Assembly: GCF_021278025.1 (NCBI RefSeq)
Contig: NZ_JAIBHJ010000026.1
Span: 1-55,570, forward strand
Origin: Motilimonas sp. E26
GTDB taxonomy: Bacteria > Pseudomonadota > Gammaproteobacteria > Enterobacterales > CBDFNC01
DNA length: 55,570 nt
Reading direction: 5' to 3'
Part shown: piece by piece, positions 15,153 through 24,700 of the stretch
Layout of the letters: every line of letters starts with the position of its first letter
Numbering within the stretch: position 1 is the first letter of the stretch
The notes under the pieces: model-generated
Databases searched by the model: none
The model's input: the letters and a program-made list of their open reading frames with translations, nothing else
What the model was told of the DNA's origin: nothing
Translations under genes and position numbers: made by a program

Positions 15153-15791
15153 ATGAGCAGCGAAGATAAAAACCTATCACCAGAAGAGCAAGCAGTGGAC
15201 GTTGAACAAGTCGCCCAAGAAGGTGAAGTTCTGGCAGCCGATGCTGCAGACGCTGTGGAAGGTGAGTTTGAAACAGGTGAAGATGCGCGTATCGCTGAGT
15301 TAGAGAAAAAGCTAGCCGCAGCTGAAGAAAAAATTGCCGAACAAAAAGATTCAGTGGTCCGTGCTGCCGCTGAAGTGCAAAACATCCGTAGCCGTACCGC
15401 TAAAGATGTAGAAAAAGCACATAAGTTTGCGTTGGATAAATTTGCTGCTGAACTATTACCTGTTATCGATAACATGGAACTGGCATTGAGTCATGCTGAC
15501 CATGAAAACGACGATCTTAAGCCAATGATTGAAGGGGTTGAATTAACCCTTAAGGCGATGCTGAGTTCTGTTGAGAAATTCGGTGTTGTTGCGATAGACC
15601 CTAAAGACGCCCCGTTTGATCCAGAAAAGCATCAAGCCATGAGTATGCAAGAAATCCCGGGCGTGCCTGCTAATACTGTGATTGCAGTGATGCAAAAAGG
15701 GTATGAGTTAAACGGCCGTGTGATTCGTCCGGCAATGGTAATGGTATCAAAAGGCGCTGCCGCGCCAAGCTCTGTTGATACCCAAGCTTAA
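15153..15791 (+). CDS. grpE: Nucleotide exchange factor GrpE
   Basis: 212 aa. An acidic, low-complexity N-terminus (about 1-45) precedes the long dimerisation helix ([40 protein letters not shown]) and the beta-domain ([39 protein letters not shown]). It releases ADP from DnaK. It has its own heat-shock promoter and terminator, 326 bp ahead of dnaK. The neighbouring dnaK and dnaJ complete the KJE system. No anomaly. Confidence 0.97.
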   Translation: MSSEDKNLSPEEQAVDVEQVAQEGEVLAADAADAVEGEFETGEDARIAELEKKLAAAEEKIAEQKDSVVRAAAEVQNIRSRTAKDVEKAHKFALDKFAAELLPVIDNMELALSHADHENDDLKPMIEGVELTLKAMLSSVEKFGVVAIDPKDAPFDPEKHQAMSMQEIPGVPANTVIAVMQKGYELNGRVIRPAMVMVSKGAAAPSSVDTQA

Positions 15792-15827
15792 TTGTTAAAT
15801 CTAAGCTGAAACCGTTTCTATAAATCG

Positions 15828-15863
15828 ATGCCAGTAATTCCTTTGGGTTACTGGCATTTTTTT
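15828..15863 (+). terminator. grpE terminator
   Basis: ATGCCAGTAA and TTACTGGCAT form a 10-bp stem followed by seven T. Confidence 0.85.
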
Positions 15864-16003
15864 GTTTACGCTATCCCTAATGCAAGCCGTTATCATTTGC
15901 AAGGTCATTGCGGCTAGTTTGCGGGCAAGTTAGCTAAAAAAAGGTGTCAAAACGGTTTTTTCTCACTCTATATCGGAAATATTTTCAATTTTTTTTCATT
16001 TCC

Positions 16004-16033
16004 CCCTTGAAGCGCTTTTTCACAACCCCATAT
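16004..16033 (+). promoter_or_regulatory. Sigma32-type heat-shock promoter of dnaK
   Basis: CCCTTGAAG (16004-16012), a 13-nt gap, then CCCCATAT (16026-16033): near-consensus sigma32 elements, 85 nt before the dnaK start. Confidence 0.85.
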
Positions 16034-16117
16034 AGAGTGCATAGACGGAACAGCACGAAGCAAAATTGCTCTTGCTACCTTCCACAGTGAACATAAATTA
16101 TTATTGGAGATTGCCTA

Positions 16118-18046
16118 ATGGGTAAAATTATTGGTATTGACTTAGGTACAACAAACTCTTGTGTTGCGATCCTAGACGGTGACACGGCTAAAATTATTGA
16201 GAACGCTGAAGGTCATCGTACTACTCCGTCAATCATTGCTTACGCAGAAGACGGCGAAACATTAGTAGGTCAGCCTGCAAAACGTCAATCTGTAACCAAC
16301 CCAGAGAACACCTTATTCGCAATCAAGCGTCTAATTGGTCGTCGTTTTGAAGATGAAGAAGTTCAGCGTGACATTAAAATCATGCCTTACAAAATCATCA
16401 AAGCTGACAACGGTGATGCATGGGTATCTGCTCGTGGTAAAAACATGGCGCCACCACAAGTGTCTGCTGAAATCTTGAAAAAGATGAAGAAAACGGCAGA
16501 AGACTACTTAGGTGAGAAGGTAACTGAAGCGGTAATTACCGTACCAGCTTACTTCAATGACTCACAACGCCAAGCAACTAAAGATGCGGGTCGTATCGCA
16601 GGCCTAGACGTTAAACGTATTATCAACGAGCCAACAGCGGCAGCATTTGCTTACGGTGTTAACTCAACTAAAGGTGATAGCGTTGTTGCGGTATACGATT
16701 TAGGTGGTGGTACATTCGATATCTCTATCATCGAAATTGATGAAGTAGATGGTGAGAAAACATTCGAAGTACTTGCAACTAACGGTGACACGCACTTAGG
16801 TGGTGAAGATTTCGATAACCGCGTAATTAACTACTTAGTATCTGAGTTTAAGAAAGATCAAGGCTTTGACTTAACAACTGATCCACTTGCAATGCAACGT
16901 CTAAAAGAGGGTGCTGAAAAAGCAAAAATCGAGCTTTCTTCTGCGCAACAAACAGATGTTAACTTGCCATACATCACAGCTGATGCATCAGGTCCTAAAC
17001 ACCTTAACATCAAGCTAACTCGCTCTAAATTAGAGTCGCTAGTTGAAGACATGGTTGAAGCAACTCTTGAACCACTTCGCATTGCGCTACAAGATGCTGA
17101 CTTATCAGTAAGCGACATCAACGACGTGATTCTAGTGGGTGGTCAAACACGTATGCCACTGGTACAGAAGAAAGTGTCTGAGTTCTTCGGTAAAGAAGCG
17201 CGTAAAGACGTTAACCCTGATGAAGCAGTAGCGATGGGCGCAGCGATTCAAGGCGGCGTACTATCAGGTGACAAAACTGACGTATTACTACTAGACGTTA
17301 CACCACTTTCTCTAGGTATTGAGACAATGGGTGGCGTAATGACTAAGGTTGTTGATAAAAACACCACGATCCCAACTAAGGGTTCACAAGTGTTCTCAAC
17401 CGCTGATGACAACCAAAGTGCGGTAACTGTTCACGTACTTCAAGGTGAGCGTAAGCGTGCCGGTGACAACAAATCTCTAGGTCAATTTAACCTAGAAGGT
17501 ATTCGTCCTGCGCAACGTGGTGTGCCACAAATCGAAGTAACCTTCGACCTAGATGCTGATGGTATCTTACACGTATCGGCGAAAGACAAAGATACAGGTA
17601 AAGAGCAGAAGATTACTATCCAAGCAAGCTCAGGTTTGTCTGATGATGAAATCAACAAGATGGTTGCTGAAGCAGAAGCGAACGCAGAATCTGATAAGAA
17701 ATTTGAAGAGTTAGTACAAACGCGTAACCAAGCTGATGGCATGGTTCACGCAACACGCAAGCAAGTTGAAGAAGCGGGCGATGCACTCGGTGCGGAAGAT
17801 AAAGAGAAAATCGAAGCCGCTGTGACTGAACTTGAAGAAGCTGCACGTGGTGAAGACAAAGAAGCCATTGAAGCAAAAACTCAAGCGTTAATGGAAGCTT
17901 CACAAAAGCTAATGGAAATTGCTCAGCAAAAAGCGCAAGCAGAGCAAGGCCAAGGTGGCGAGCAAGCTGAACAAGGTGGTCAGGCTAAGCAAGATGACGA
18001 TGTTGTTGATGCTGAATTTGAAGAAGTAAAAGACGACAAGAAGTAA
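16118..18046 (+). CDS. dnaK: Molecular chaperone DnaK (Hsp70)
   Basis: 642 aa. The nucleotide-binding domain carries [13 protein letters not shown] at the N-terminus, the phosphate loop [13 protein letters not shown], and [11 protein letters not shown]. The substrate-binding domain begins after the linker [20 protein letters not shown] region. The tail ends in a Gln/Gly-rich stretch and the conserved acidic end [15 protein letters not shown]. It is an ATP-driven chaperone for nascent and stressed proteins, working with DnaJ and GrpE encoded alongside. The start has a TTGGAGA ribosome site. Codon usage (many CGT, GGT, AAC) fits high expression. Confidence 0.98.
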   Translation: MGKIIGIDLGTTNSCVAILDGDTAKIIENAEGHRTTPSIIAYAEDGETLVGQPAKRQSVTNPENTLFAIKRLIGRRFEDEEVQRDIKIMPYKIIKADNGDAWVSARGKNMAPPQVSAEILKKMKKTAEDYLGEKVTEAVITVPAYFNDSQRQATKDAGRIAGLDVKRIINEPTAAAFAYGVNSTKGDSVVAVYDLGGGTFDISIIEIDEVDGEKTFEVLATNGDTHLGGEDFDNRVINYLVSEFKKDQGFDLTTDPLAMQRLKEGAEKAKIELSSAQQTDVNLPYITADASGPKHLNIKLTRSKLESLVEDMVEATLEPLRIALQDADLSVSDINDVILVGGQTRMPLVQKKVSEFFGKEARKDVNPDEAVAMGAAIQGGVLSGDKTDVLLLDVTPLSLGIETMGGVMTKVVDKNTTIPTKGSQVFSTADDNQSAVTVHVLQGERKRAGDNKSLGQFNLEGIRPAQRGVPQIEVTFDLDADGILHVSAKDKDTGKEQKITIQASSGLSDDEINKMVAEAEANAESDKKFEELVQTRNQADGMVHATRKQVEEAGDALGAEDKEKIEAAVTELEEAARGEDKEAIEAKTQALMEASQKLMEIAQQKAQAEQGQGGEQAEQGGQAKQDDDVVDAEFEEVKDDKK

Positions 18047-18137
18047 TTAACTTTATAATGAGTTAGTTATTGCGGGTGTTGGGTAACCAACACCCGTGTG
18101 TGTTTCCAGCGACGTATCAAAGAAGTAATAGTGAATC

Positions 18138-19268
18138 ATGTCTAAACGCGATTATTATGAAGTACTCGGCCTTGGCAGAGATGCCAACGAGAAGGACGTA
18201 AAAAAAGCCTACAAACGTCTGGCGATGAAGTTTCACCCTGATAGAACTAAGGGTGACAAAGATTCGGAAGATAAGTTTAAAGAGGTTAAAGAAGCCTACG
18301 AAGTGCTAAGCGATCCTCAGAAAAAAGCGGCCTACGACCAATTTGGCCACGCAGGTGTGGATCCAAATCGCGGTGGTGGCGGTGGTCATCAAGATTTCGG
18401 CGATATTTTCGGTGATGTTTTTGGTGATATCTTCGGTGGTGGTGGCCGTCGTGGTGGTCAGCAACGCCCACAACGTGGTTCTGACTTGCGCTACAATATG
18501 GAACTTACCCTAGAAGAAGCGGTAAGAGGTATTTCCAAAGAAATCAAAATTCCAAGTTTAGTGCATTGTGAGCAATGTAATGGCTCTGGTGCCAAAGCAG
18601 GCACCCAAGCAAGTACTTGTGGTACTTGTCATGGTCAAGGCCAAGTGCAAATGCGCCAAGGCTTTTTTGCAGTGCAACAGGCTTGTCCTACTTGTCGCGG
18701 CAAAGGCAAAATCATTAAAGATCCATGTAGCAAATGTCATGGTGAAGGTCGTTACGAGCGCACCAAAACCTTATCCGTTAAAATTCCTGCGGGTGTTGAT
18801 ACTGGCGATCGTATTCGCCTATCTGGCGAAGGTGAAGCGGGTGAAAGTGGCGCACCAGCTGGTGACTTATACGTACAAGTGCATGTTAAAGAACATGAAA
18901 TATTTGTCCGTGATGGCAGCAACTTATATTGTGAGGTGCCAATCGGCTTTGTTGAGGCTGCATTGGGTGGTGAAATTGAAGTACCTACCCTTGATGGTCG
19001 AGTGAAGTTGAAGATACCTGCTGAAACGCAAACTGGCAAAATGTTCCGTATGCGTGGTAAAGGGGTTAAATCGGTACGCGGTGGTGTAGTGGGTGATTTA
19101 TTGTGTAAGGCTTATGTCGAAACGCCAATCAAATTATCTGATGAGCAAAAAGACTTGTTAATGCAGTTTAACGAGACACTGAAAGGCTCAAAGGGCAACA
19201 AACACAAGCCGAAAGAAGAAGGCTTTTTTGCGGGCGTGAAAAAGTTTTTTGATGATTTGACCAAGTAG
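18138..19268 (+). CDS. dnaJ: Co-chaperone DnaJ (Hsp40)
   Basis: 376 aa. J domain (residues 1-70) with the HPD tripeptide ([10 protein letters not shown]); Gly/Phe-rich linker ([20 protein letters not shown]); four CxxCxGxG zinc repeats ([32 protein letters not shown]); then the C-terminal client-binding domains. It stimulates the DnaK ATPase and delivers substrates. It lies 91 nt after dnaK with no terminator between, so they are co-transcribed, and is followed by a terminator. Confidence 0.98.
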   Translation: MSKRDYYEVLGLGRDANEKDVKKAYKRLAMKFHPDRTKGDKDSEDKFKEVKEAYEVLSDPQKKAAYDQFGHAGVDPNRGGGGGHQDFGDIFGDVFGDIFGGGGRRGGQQRPQRGSDLRYNMELTLEEAVRGISKEIKIPSLVHCEQCNGSGAKAGTQASTCGTCHGQGQVQMRQGFFAVQQACPTCRGKGKIIKDPCSKCHGEGRYERTKTLSVKIPAGVDTGDRIRLSGEGEAGESGAPAGDLYVQVHVKEHEIFVRDGSNLYCEVPIGFVEAALGGEIEVPTLDGRVKLKIPAETQTGKMFRMRGKGVKSVRGGVVGDLLCKAYVETPIKLSDEQKDLLMQFNETLKGSKGNKHKPKEEGFFAGVKKFFDDLTK

Positions 19269-19287
19269 TCTTTCATTTTATCGAGAA

Positions 19288-19315
19288 AATGCCACTTAGC
19301 TGTGGCATTTTTTTT
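19288..19315 (+). terminator. dnaJ terminator
   Basis: AATGCCAC and GTGGCATT stem with a run of T, 20 nt after the dnaJ stop. Confidence 0.85.
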
Positions 19316-19581
19316 GTCTGAATTTCGATTTATCTAGGCAGTTAACTAGGTAAAAAGTTGTTAATTATTTACATAAAAAACCAATATTGGGCTTTAACGG
19401 GTGTTTATTTGTGTAATAAGACAACAAATGTGATTTTTTAGCCCTTAAATTGGCGCAAGTCACTTTTTTTTTTTTACAGATTAATACAATGGCAATATTT
19501 TAGTCTGGCCAATATTGCAGTAGCATCGCATCGTTTTTCCCCGATGGCCACAAGACGATCGAATTGAATCAGGAGTGATAT

Positions 19582-20490
19582 ATGTTATATGGATTTGACC
19601 TAGGTGGAACCAAGATAGAGTTCTCGGTCTACGATCAGCAATTGAATTTACTTTCTAATCAGCGTGTCGCTACGCCTGCGAATGATTACGAAGCTTTTTT
19701 GAACATTTTTGCTGGTATGGTAAAGCAAGCTGATAAAGAATTTGGTTGTCGAGGTATGGTTGGAATTGGTTTTCCTGGTGCTATTAATACCGCTAATGAC
19801 ACGCTAATTTGTGCCAACTTACCGGGTATGAATGGTAAGCCGCTGCGTCATGATTTAGAAAAACTCATTGATCGCCGCGTTGCGCTGCAAAACGATGCTA
19901 ACTGTTTTTTGATTTCAGAGTGTTACGGTGGCTCTGCTGATGGCTGTCAAAATGTATTAGGTGTCACACTGGGAACTGGTGTTGGCGGCGCACTGTTTGT
20001 AAATGGCGACGTGGTGAATGGGTTAAACTTCTTTGCTGGTGAAATTGGTCATTACTGTATTCCTGCAACGATGACAGAGAAGTACCCCGACCTACCGCTA
20101 TTTATTAGTGGATTAGGTCATGCCGGTTCGTTTGAAACTTATGCATCAGGTACTGGCTTAGGTAACATCTATAACCATTTTGCTGACCAGCCTGCTAAGG
20201 GCCCTGAGATTCTGGAACTGTACCGCAGCGGTGATGCGGTTGCGGTGAAAGCGGTGGATATTTACCTTGAGGTACTTGCCGCGGGTTTATCAACATCAAT
20301 CATGGTACTTGATCCTGAAGCTATCGTATTTGGCGGTGGCTTAGCTGCTTTTGAAGAAATATACCCCGAATTAGAAAAGCGTTTACCCGCTAAGCTGATC
20401 CCAAATGTACGCCTGCCAAAGCTTTGCCAAGCTAAATTTGGCGGTGCTGGGGGCGTGCGCGGTGCTGCGTTACTTAATTATCGCAAATAA
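19582..20490 (+). CDS. ROK-family sugar kinase, NagK-like, zinc cysteines missing
   Basis: 302 aa, same length as E. coli N-acetylglucosamine kinase NagK and alignable throughout. Visible motifs are the phosphate loop YGFDLGGTKIEFSVYD, GMVGIGFPGA, the catalytic-Asp region LQNDANCFLISE, GVTLGTGVGGALF, and GEIGHY with the usual zinc His. In ROK kinases a CxCGxxGCxE motif follows and binds zinc. Here the aligned stretch is FISGLGHAGSFETYASG, so all three cysteines are replaced (Ser, Leu, Ser) while Glu and Tyr-x-SG are kept. It probably phosphorylates a hexose or amino sugar; exact substrate uncertain. A GlcNAc role would fit the nearby chitin-active LPMO, but that is inference. Monocistronic, ending in a terminator. 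Confidence 0.85.
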   Translation: MLYGFDLGGTKIEFSVYDQQLNLLSNQRVATPANDYEAFLNIFAGMVKQADKEFGCRGMVGIGFPGAINTANDTLICANLPGMNGKPLRHDLEKLIDRRVALQNDANCFLISECYGGSADGCQNVLGVTLGTGVGGALFVNGDVVNGLNFFAGEIGHYCIPATMTEKYPDLPLFISGLGHAGSFETYASGTGLGNIYNHFADQPAKGPEILELYRSGDAVAVKAVDIYLEVLAAGLSTSIMVLDPEAIVFGGGLAAFEEIYPELEKRLPAKLIPNVRLPKLCQAKFGGAGGVRGAALLNYRK

Positions 20491-20594
20491 AGGTTAAACA
20501 TCTTTCATAAATGACATTTTATGGCGTTGCGCACACGTTTTTTTGCATAACTTTAGTATGCTGTTAACGGCGATATGGATAGTCGAAATCAAAC

Positions 20595-20620
20595 AAAGGG
20601 CCGTTGCGGCCCTTTTTTTT
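20595..20620 (+). terminator. Terminator after the ROK kinase
   Basis: AAAGGGCCG-TT-GCGGCCCTTTTTTTT: a strong stem and T tract. Confidence 0.85.
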
Positions 20621-20651
20621 AAACTTAATTTTGAAGCGTTAAGGTTGAATA

Positions 20652-21392
20652 ATGAAGGTAGAAGTCTGTATTGATAATTTTGAGTCGTTGCAAATAGCGC
20701 AGCGAGCTGGCGCCAGTCGTATAGAGTTGTGTAGTGCGTTAGCTTTAGGCGGGATTACGCCGAATATGGGCTTTATTCAGCAAGCAGTTAAGTTTGCACA
20801 GATCCCTATTTATGTGATGATCCGCCCACGTGCGGGCGATTTTTATTACAGTGAGGATGAGTTAGAAATCATGCTCAAGGATATTTACAACGCGAGAATT
20901 GCCGGCGCTCAAGGTGTGGTGTTTGGTGTGTTAGACAAACAAGCTAATGTTGATCGCCAAGTGCTAAAAGCGTTAATGGAGCAAGCGGGGCAAATGGGGG
21001 TTACCTTTCACCGTGCCATAGACTTAGCGGGTAATTATGAAGCCGCTTTAGACACGATTATTGAGGCCGGATGTGAGCGCATTCTTACTTCAGGCCAAGC
21101 GAATAATGCACTTAATGGGGTGAGTGTTATTCAAAAAATGGTACGGCAAGTCGGCACTCGCTTATCTGTGATGCCGGGTGCAGGTATCAATGCTGATAAT
21201 GTGGCTGAAATTGTGGCCTTAACAGGGGTTAGTGAAGTGCATCTTTCGGGTAAAACATCGCGACCTAGTTATATGAATTTGCCAAGTTCAGTGGCAAAAA
21301 TGGGCGCAATGGATGACTTCAACCTAGGCATTACTGGTGAGGACAATATCAAGTCCGTCTGCCAAATATTGAATGTACCTGCGGCGCAATAA
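20652..21392 (+). CDS. cutC: CutC family protein (copper homeostasis)
   Basis: 246 aa, typical length. A TIM-barrel protein with family blocks VEVCIDNFESLQIAQRAGAS, RIELCSALALGGITPN, VMIRPRAGDFYYSEDE, VTFHRAIDLAGN, ERILTSGQANNAL, and MPGAGINADN. It was named for copper tolerance in E. coli; the biochemical activity is not firmly established. It stands alone between two terminators, 31 nt after the upstream one, so a promoter must lie in or just before that hairpin region. Confidence 0.93.
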   Translation: MKVEVCIDNFESLQIAQRAGASRIELCSALALGGITPNMGFIQQAVKFAQIPIYVMIRPRAGDFYYSEDELEIMLKDIYNARIAGAQGVVFGVLDKQANVDRQVLKALMEQAGQMGVTFHRAIDLAGNYEAALDTIIEAGCERILTSGQANNALNGVSVIQKMVRQVGTRLSVMPGAGINADNVAEIVALTGVSEVHLSGKTSRPSYMNLPSSVAKMGAMDDFNLGITGEDNIKSVCQILNVPAAQ

Positions 21393-21593
21393 TCATCTAT
21401 ACCTAACAACTTCAGCATGCCGAATTTTGAACCTTTAATTACCTTCAGTTTCAGGAGAAAGGCGAAATAAATTCTTGCGAAATAGGCACCTTGAAATTAG
21501 TTAGCATCTGCAGCCTTAAGATAGGTGAGCTAAGGTCGAAAAGTGAGATGAGATTTGTTAGACTGCTCCTTTTTAAACAATCTGGAATAGATA

Positions 21594-22217
21594 ATGTCTG
21601 AAAACAAATTCGCTTCAACAGAAGCAAAAGTAAGCTACGGTATTGGTCGTCAACTAGGTGAGCAACTTGCTGCAAACCCATTCGATGGTTTAGTTGTGAC
21701 AGCTGTACAAGAAGGCTTAGCAGATGCATTCTCTGGTCTTGAAAGCCAAGTTGAAGAGTCTGCATTACACGAAGCATTCCAGATCATTGCTGCTGAAATT
21801 CAAGCTAAGCAAGCTGAGCAAGGTAAAGAGCTAGCAGCGGCTGGCGAAGCATTTTTAGCTGAAAATGCTAAACGTGAAGGTGTAGTTGTAACGGCATCTG
21901 GCTTACAGTACGAAATCATCAATGCTGGTGAAGGCGAAAAACCAACAGCAGATTCTACTGTTCGTACTCATTACCACGGTCAACTTGTTGACGGCACGGT
22001 ATTTGATAGCTCAGTACAACGTGGTGAACCAGCTGAATTCCCAGTAGGCGGTGTTATTGCTGGCTGGACTGAGGCATTACAACTTATGCCTGTTGGTGCA
22101 AAATACAAGCTATACATTCCACACGGCTTAGCTTACGGCGAGCGCGGTGCGGGTAATGCTATTGCACCTTTCTCTGCACTTGTATTTGAAGTAGAGCTAC
22201 TAGAAATCGTTGCTTAA
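21594..22217 (+). CDS. fklB: FKBP-type peptidyl-prolyl isomerase (FklB/FKBP22-like)
   Basis: 207 aa, matching E. coli FklB (206). The N-terminal helical dimerisation domain (VSYGIGRQLGEQLAANPFDG) is followed by a linker helix and the FKBP domain (about 100-207): TVRTHYHGQLVDGTVFDSSV, GGVIAGWTEALQLMPVGAKY, IPHGLAYGERGAGNAIAP. No signal peptide, so cytoplasmic. It catalyses cis-trans isomerisation of Xaa-Pro bonds. Followed by a terminator; convergent with the LPMO gene. Confidence 0.94.
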   Translation: MSENKFASTEAKVSYGIGRQLGEQLAANPFDGLVVTAVQEGLADAFSGLESQVEESALHEAFQIIAAEIQAKQAEQGKELAAAGEAFLAENAKREGVVVTASGLQYEIINAGEGEKPTADSTVRTHYHGQLVDGTVFDSSVQRGEPAEFPVGGVIAGWTEALQLMPVGAKYKLYIPHGLAYGERGAGNAIAPFSALVFEVELLEIVA

Positions 22218-22242
22218 TTGTTACGGTAAGTAGTTACTAAAC

Positions 22243-22269
22243 AAAACCTAGCTTCGGCTAGGTTTTTTT
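22243..22269 (+). terminator. fklB terminator
   Basis: AAAACCTAGC-TTCG-GCTAGGTTTTTTT: stable UUCG-type tetraloop hairpin and T tract. Confidence 0.9.
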
Positions 22270-22288
22270 ATGCTTAGCGTTTATCAAT

Positions 22289-22312
22289 AAAAAGCCCTGC
22301 AATGCAGGGCTT
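22289..22312 (-). terminator. Terminator of the LPMO gene
   Basis: On the minus strand AAGCCCTGCATTGCAGGGCTTTTT, 27 nt after the LPMO stop. Confidence 0.8.
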
Positions 22313-22338
22313 GATAAGGTTTGGTTAGTTTGGGCTAA

Positions 22339-23781
22339 TTATAGCTTTTTCCAAACACCCCATTCTCCACCTTTACCAGGCTCATCACCTTGAGTCCACC
22401 ACTTAGCTTCATATGTTGCGCCATTGTGGCTTACTTGCATTTTTCCTGTGTACACTTTACTTGCATCCCAAGCTGGAATACCAGGCACTGGCGTTGGCTC
22501 AGCAGTTGGTACAGGCGTTGGCTCAGCAGTTGGCACTGGCGTTGGCTCAGCAGTTGGTACAGGCGTTGGCTCAGCAGTTGGCACTGGCGTTGGCTCAGCA
22601 GTTGGCACTGGCGTTGGCTCAGCAGTTGGCACTGGCGTTGGCTCAGCAGTTGGTACTGGCGTTGGCTCAGTTGTTACTACTTCTTCCCAAGGTCCCCACT
22701 GTGCTGTACCTGGCTCTTGGCCTTGGTTCCACCACTTAGATCTCCAGTTTTTGCCATTATGGCCAACAATTGCACCTTTTTCATAGCTTAAGCCTGACTC
22801 CCATGCTTTAGCTGTTGGCTCGCCACCTTTTTTCTTATCAATTTTGAAAGATAGGGTACGGCCTTCAATAGTGTAAACGCTGTTTGTTGTCGCGTCTTTC
22901 ACTGGAGCAATGTTACCGTTAGCGTCAGCTACGCCAACTTTAGCGAGTTGAGATTGCGCATTAATTGCAACGGCTAAATCATAAGCCCATTGTTCTGGTG
23001 CAGTATTGGCTGCAGTAATGTCGAGACGAATCGTTTCTGCATCGCTAAAGTTTTCATCAAATAGACGGAAAACAACATAATCACCAGCAACTAGTTCAGT
23101 ATTTGCAATAAGGTGTCCTGCATTTTGCCAACCTAAAATAGGCTGAACAAAGTCAACATCAATACAGGTGTAGAATGCTTCAGGGCTGTCGGCACGTTGC
23201 CAAACATTATAGATAACGTGTTTGCCTTCGCGATCAGGTAGAGGACAAGTCATCTTGTAGCGTTTGTTTGGCTCAAGTGGAACTTCACCGCCTAGGCGAC
23301 AAAACTCTTCAAGATCGCTCCATTTTAAAGGCTCTAATGGATTGTAACCTGGCTTAGTGACGTAAAAAATCCAGTCTTTGGTGCGATGAGGGGCTGGCTC
23401 TCCGTTAAAAATAAATTCGTAATTGCCATTTTCATCAGCATGTATAGGCGTTGCTGACCAGTCATTACGAACGAGATCTAGGCCATCATAATAGCTGTTA
23501 CCGCCACTACATAGTTTGCCATCTGGAACTACTGCTAGATGGTCGCTGTTAGCACCGCCTTGAGCGACACCGCTCCAATCGTAAAAAGTCGATTTACCAC
23601 TGACTTTAGATGCGGCTAAACAGGCTTCGTCTTGTAGATTTTCAATGTCACCTTGAGCACAGTTGTAAACGCGGCTTAAGGGCTTTTCCATGCTGCCGTG
23701 GGCAAGCACAGTTGAAGGGGTAAGTATTGCGCCAAGGGCAGCAATAATAGATGCACTTAGCATCCCTTTGTTAAATTTCAT
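22339..23781 (-). CDS. gbpA: Secreted chitin-active lytic polysaccharide monooxygenase (AA10, GbpA-like)
   Basis: 480 aa. The signal peptide ends PSTVLA, leaving the mature N-terminus [10 protein letters not shown]; that His is the first ligand of the copper histidine brace. The second is probably in [17 protein letters not shown]. The AA10 domain (about 28-210) oxidatively cleaves crystalline chitin. A GbpA-type middle domain follows (to about 310). Two CBM5/12-like chitin-binding modules ([20 protein letters not shown] and [20 protein letters not shown]) flank a linker of eight TAEPTPVP repeats. No partner genes for chitin use are adjacent except possibly the ROK kinase. The gbpA symbol is by similarity of architecture; the full four-domain Vibrio GbpA order is not proven. 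Confidence 0.9.
   Translation of the reverse strand: MKFNKGMLSASIIAALGAILTPSTVLAHGSMEKPLSRVYNCAQGDIENLQDEACLAASKVSGKSTFYDWSGVAQGGANSDHLAVVPDGKLCSGGNSYYDGLDLVRNDWSATPIHADENGNYEFIFNGEPAPHRTKDWIFYVTKPGYNPLEPLKWSDLEEFCRLGGEVPLEPNKRYKMTCPLPDREGKHVIYNVWQRADSPEAFYTCIDVDFVQPILGWQNAGHLIANTELVAGDYVVFRLFDENFSDAETIRLDITAANTAPEQWAYDLAVAINAQSQLAKVGVADANGNIAPVKDATTNSVYTIEGRTLSFKIDKKKGGEPTAKAWESGLSYEKGAIVGHNGKNWRSKWWNQGQEPGTAQWGPWEEVVTTEPTPVPTAEPTPVPTAEPTPVPTAEPTPVPTAEPTPVPTAEPTPVPTAEPTPVPTAEPTPVPGIPAWDASKVYTGKMQVSHNGATYEAKWWTQGDEPGKGGEWGVWKKL
22484..22669 (-). repeat. Eight-copy 24-bp tandem repeat in the LPMO linker
   Basis: Unit GGCACTGGCGTTGGCTCAGC plus AGTT on the + strand, with a GGTACA/GGTACT variant in three copies. 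On the coding strand each unit adds TAEPTPVP. In-frame copy-number change would lengthen or shorten the linker without frameshift. Confidence 0.95.
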
Positions 23782-24049
23782 AACTATATCCTTTAGTTAC
23801 GGTAAATTGAGAAAGGTTATTTATAAATACCATCAGGCCAGGGTGGCTAACCTTAGCCTCGGCTTATTGGCTAAATAAACCGAATAGATATTTTCGGTTT
23901 TTATGGTATGTCTGTAAACATTTTGTTTCAATTATGTGTGTTTTTTGCGCGATAGGTCGAAATCTATCGCAATGCAAACAAAAAAATAGCGGTGTTTTTA
24001 TAGTCGATCTATTTTGCTGTGCGCAATTTTTAGGTAAACTGCGCAAAAC

Positions 24050-24063
24050 TTGATTTAGATCAA
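24050..24063 (+). promoter_or_regulatory. Perfect FNR-type box
   Basis: TTGATTTAGATCAA matches TTGAT-N4-ATCAA exactly. A -10-like TATACAAT follows at about 24105-24112, placing the box near -60 (class I position) for a start near 24117. CRP-type binding is less likely, as its spacing differs. Confidence 0.65.
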
Positions 24064-24079
24064 AAACGGAGAGCACACT

Positions 24080-24196
24080 GTGAGCAACGGAAATTTTAAA
24101 GAAGTATACAATATTAAGCATTTTTTAGGTTTTATCTTAGCATTAGGAATCCCAACTCTTCCTATGTCTTTAACTCTAATTAATATGTTTTCTTAA
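24080..24196 (+). CDS. Putative 38-aa small membrane protein
   Basis: GTG start with GGAGAG 6-8 nt upstream. Protein begins MSNGNFKEVYNIK, then one hydrophobic helix (HFLGFILALGIPTLPMSLTL) and ends NMFS. It is preceded by the FNR-type box and followed after 35 nt by a terminator, so a short dedicated transcript is likely. The box lies only 17 nt before the GTG: if transcription starts near 24117 the GTG would not be on the message, and the locus would be a regulatory RNA or encode only MSLTLINMFS. The small-protein reading is therefore tentative. Confidence 0.4.
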   Translation: MSNGNFKEVYNIKHFLGFILALGIPTLPMSLTLINMFS

Positions 24197-24231
24197 TATC
24201 CCGTTGTGACAGTTAGCGAGGATCGAATTTT

Positions 24232-24254
24232 AAGGCGCTTAGGCGCCTTTTTTT
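24232..24254 (+). terminator. Terminator of the FNR-box small transcript
   Basis: AAGGCGC-TTAG-GCGCCTTTTTTT, no other gene nearby on this strand, so it ends a short transcript from the 24.06 kb promoter region. Confidence 0.75.
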
Positions 24255-24700
24255 ATGTCCGAAATTTACATTAATTAGCGTTAAAAGGGCTTAATTTCTC
24301 TAGCTTTATTGTTAAAAATAACGCTTTTGTATAGAAAAACGCTTCTAAGCTTAATAATTTAAACTTTTGTCTGTTTTTATGCCTTGCTTTTATGCATAAA
24401 AATGCATCTCTTACTGGGTTTTATTATATCCTTTTTATAGTTCTAGCACGTGACTAAAGGGGTGAGTTCCTATTATTGTGTTGATATATGCTGGTTTTTT
24501 AGAGCAATCATCTATTCTTTGATGGCTATTTGAATTTCTATAAATAAGCTTAAATTTCATTAGCCATGAAGGCCATTAATCTGTAAAATGCGCGCAATTT
24601 GCCAAATTTTATCACTGACAAGTAAATCCGTGTTTTTACATGGTTGTCTTTGAGTAAGTTTTTGTTTTTTATTGTTATTTTTGCTTTTATGGAGGTCATC
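24255..24700. other. Long carA leader region
   Basis: About 445 bp of AT-rich non-coding DNA. It contains the symmetrical ATGCAT-AAAA-ATGCAT at 24392-24407, loosely like an ARG box (TGAAT-N4-ATTCA) as expected for ArgR control of carAB. No clear attenuator seen. Confidence 0.35.

Noticed and set aside
22484-22669. CRISPR-like array
   Set aside because: The 24-bp units are contiguous with no spacers and code in frame for a Pro/Thr linker.
22390-22791. Long + strand ORFs (up to 133 codons) over the LPMO linker
   Set aside because: They are shadows of the 24-bp repeat, which lacks stops in several frames. The minus-strand LPMO with signal peptide and conserved domains is the real gene.
24644-24700. 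carA start at 24644 with hydrophobic leader
   Set aside because: The leader is absent from the family, and the TTG at 24701 has a strong GGAGG site.
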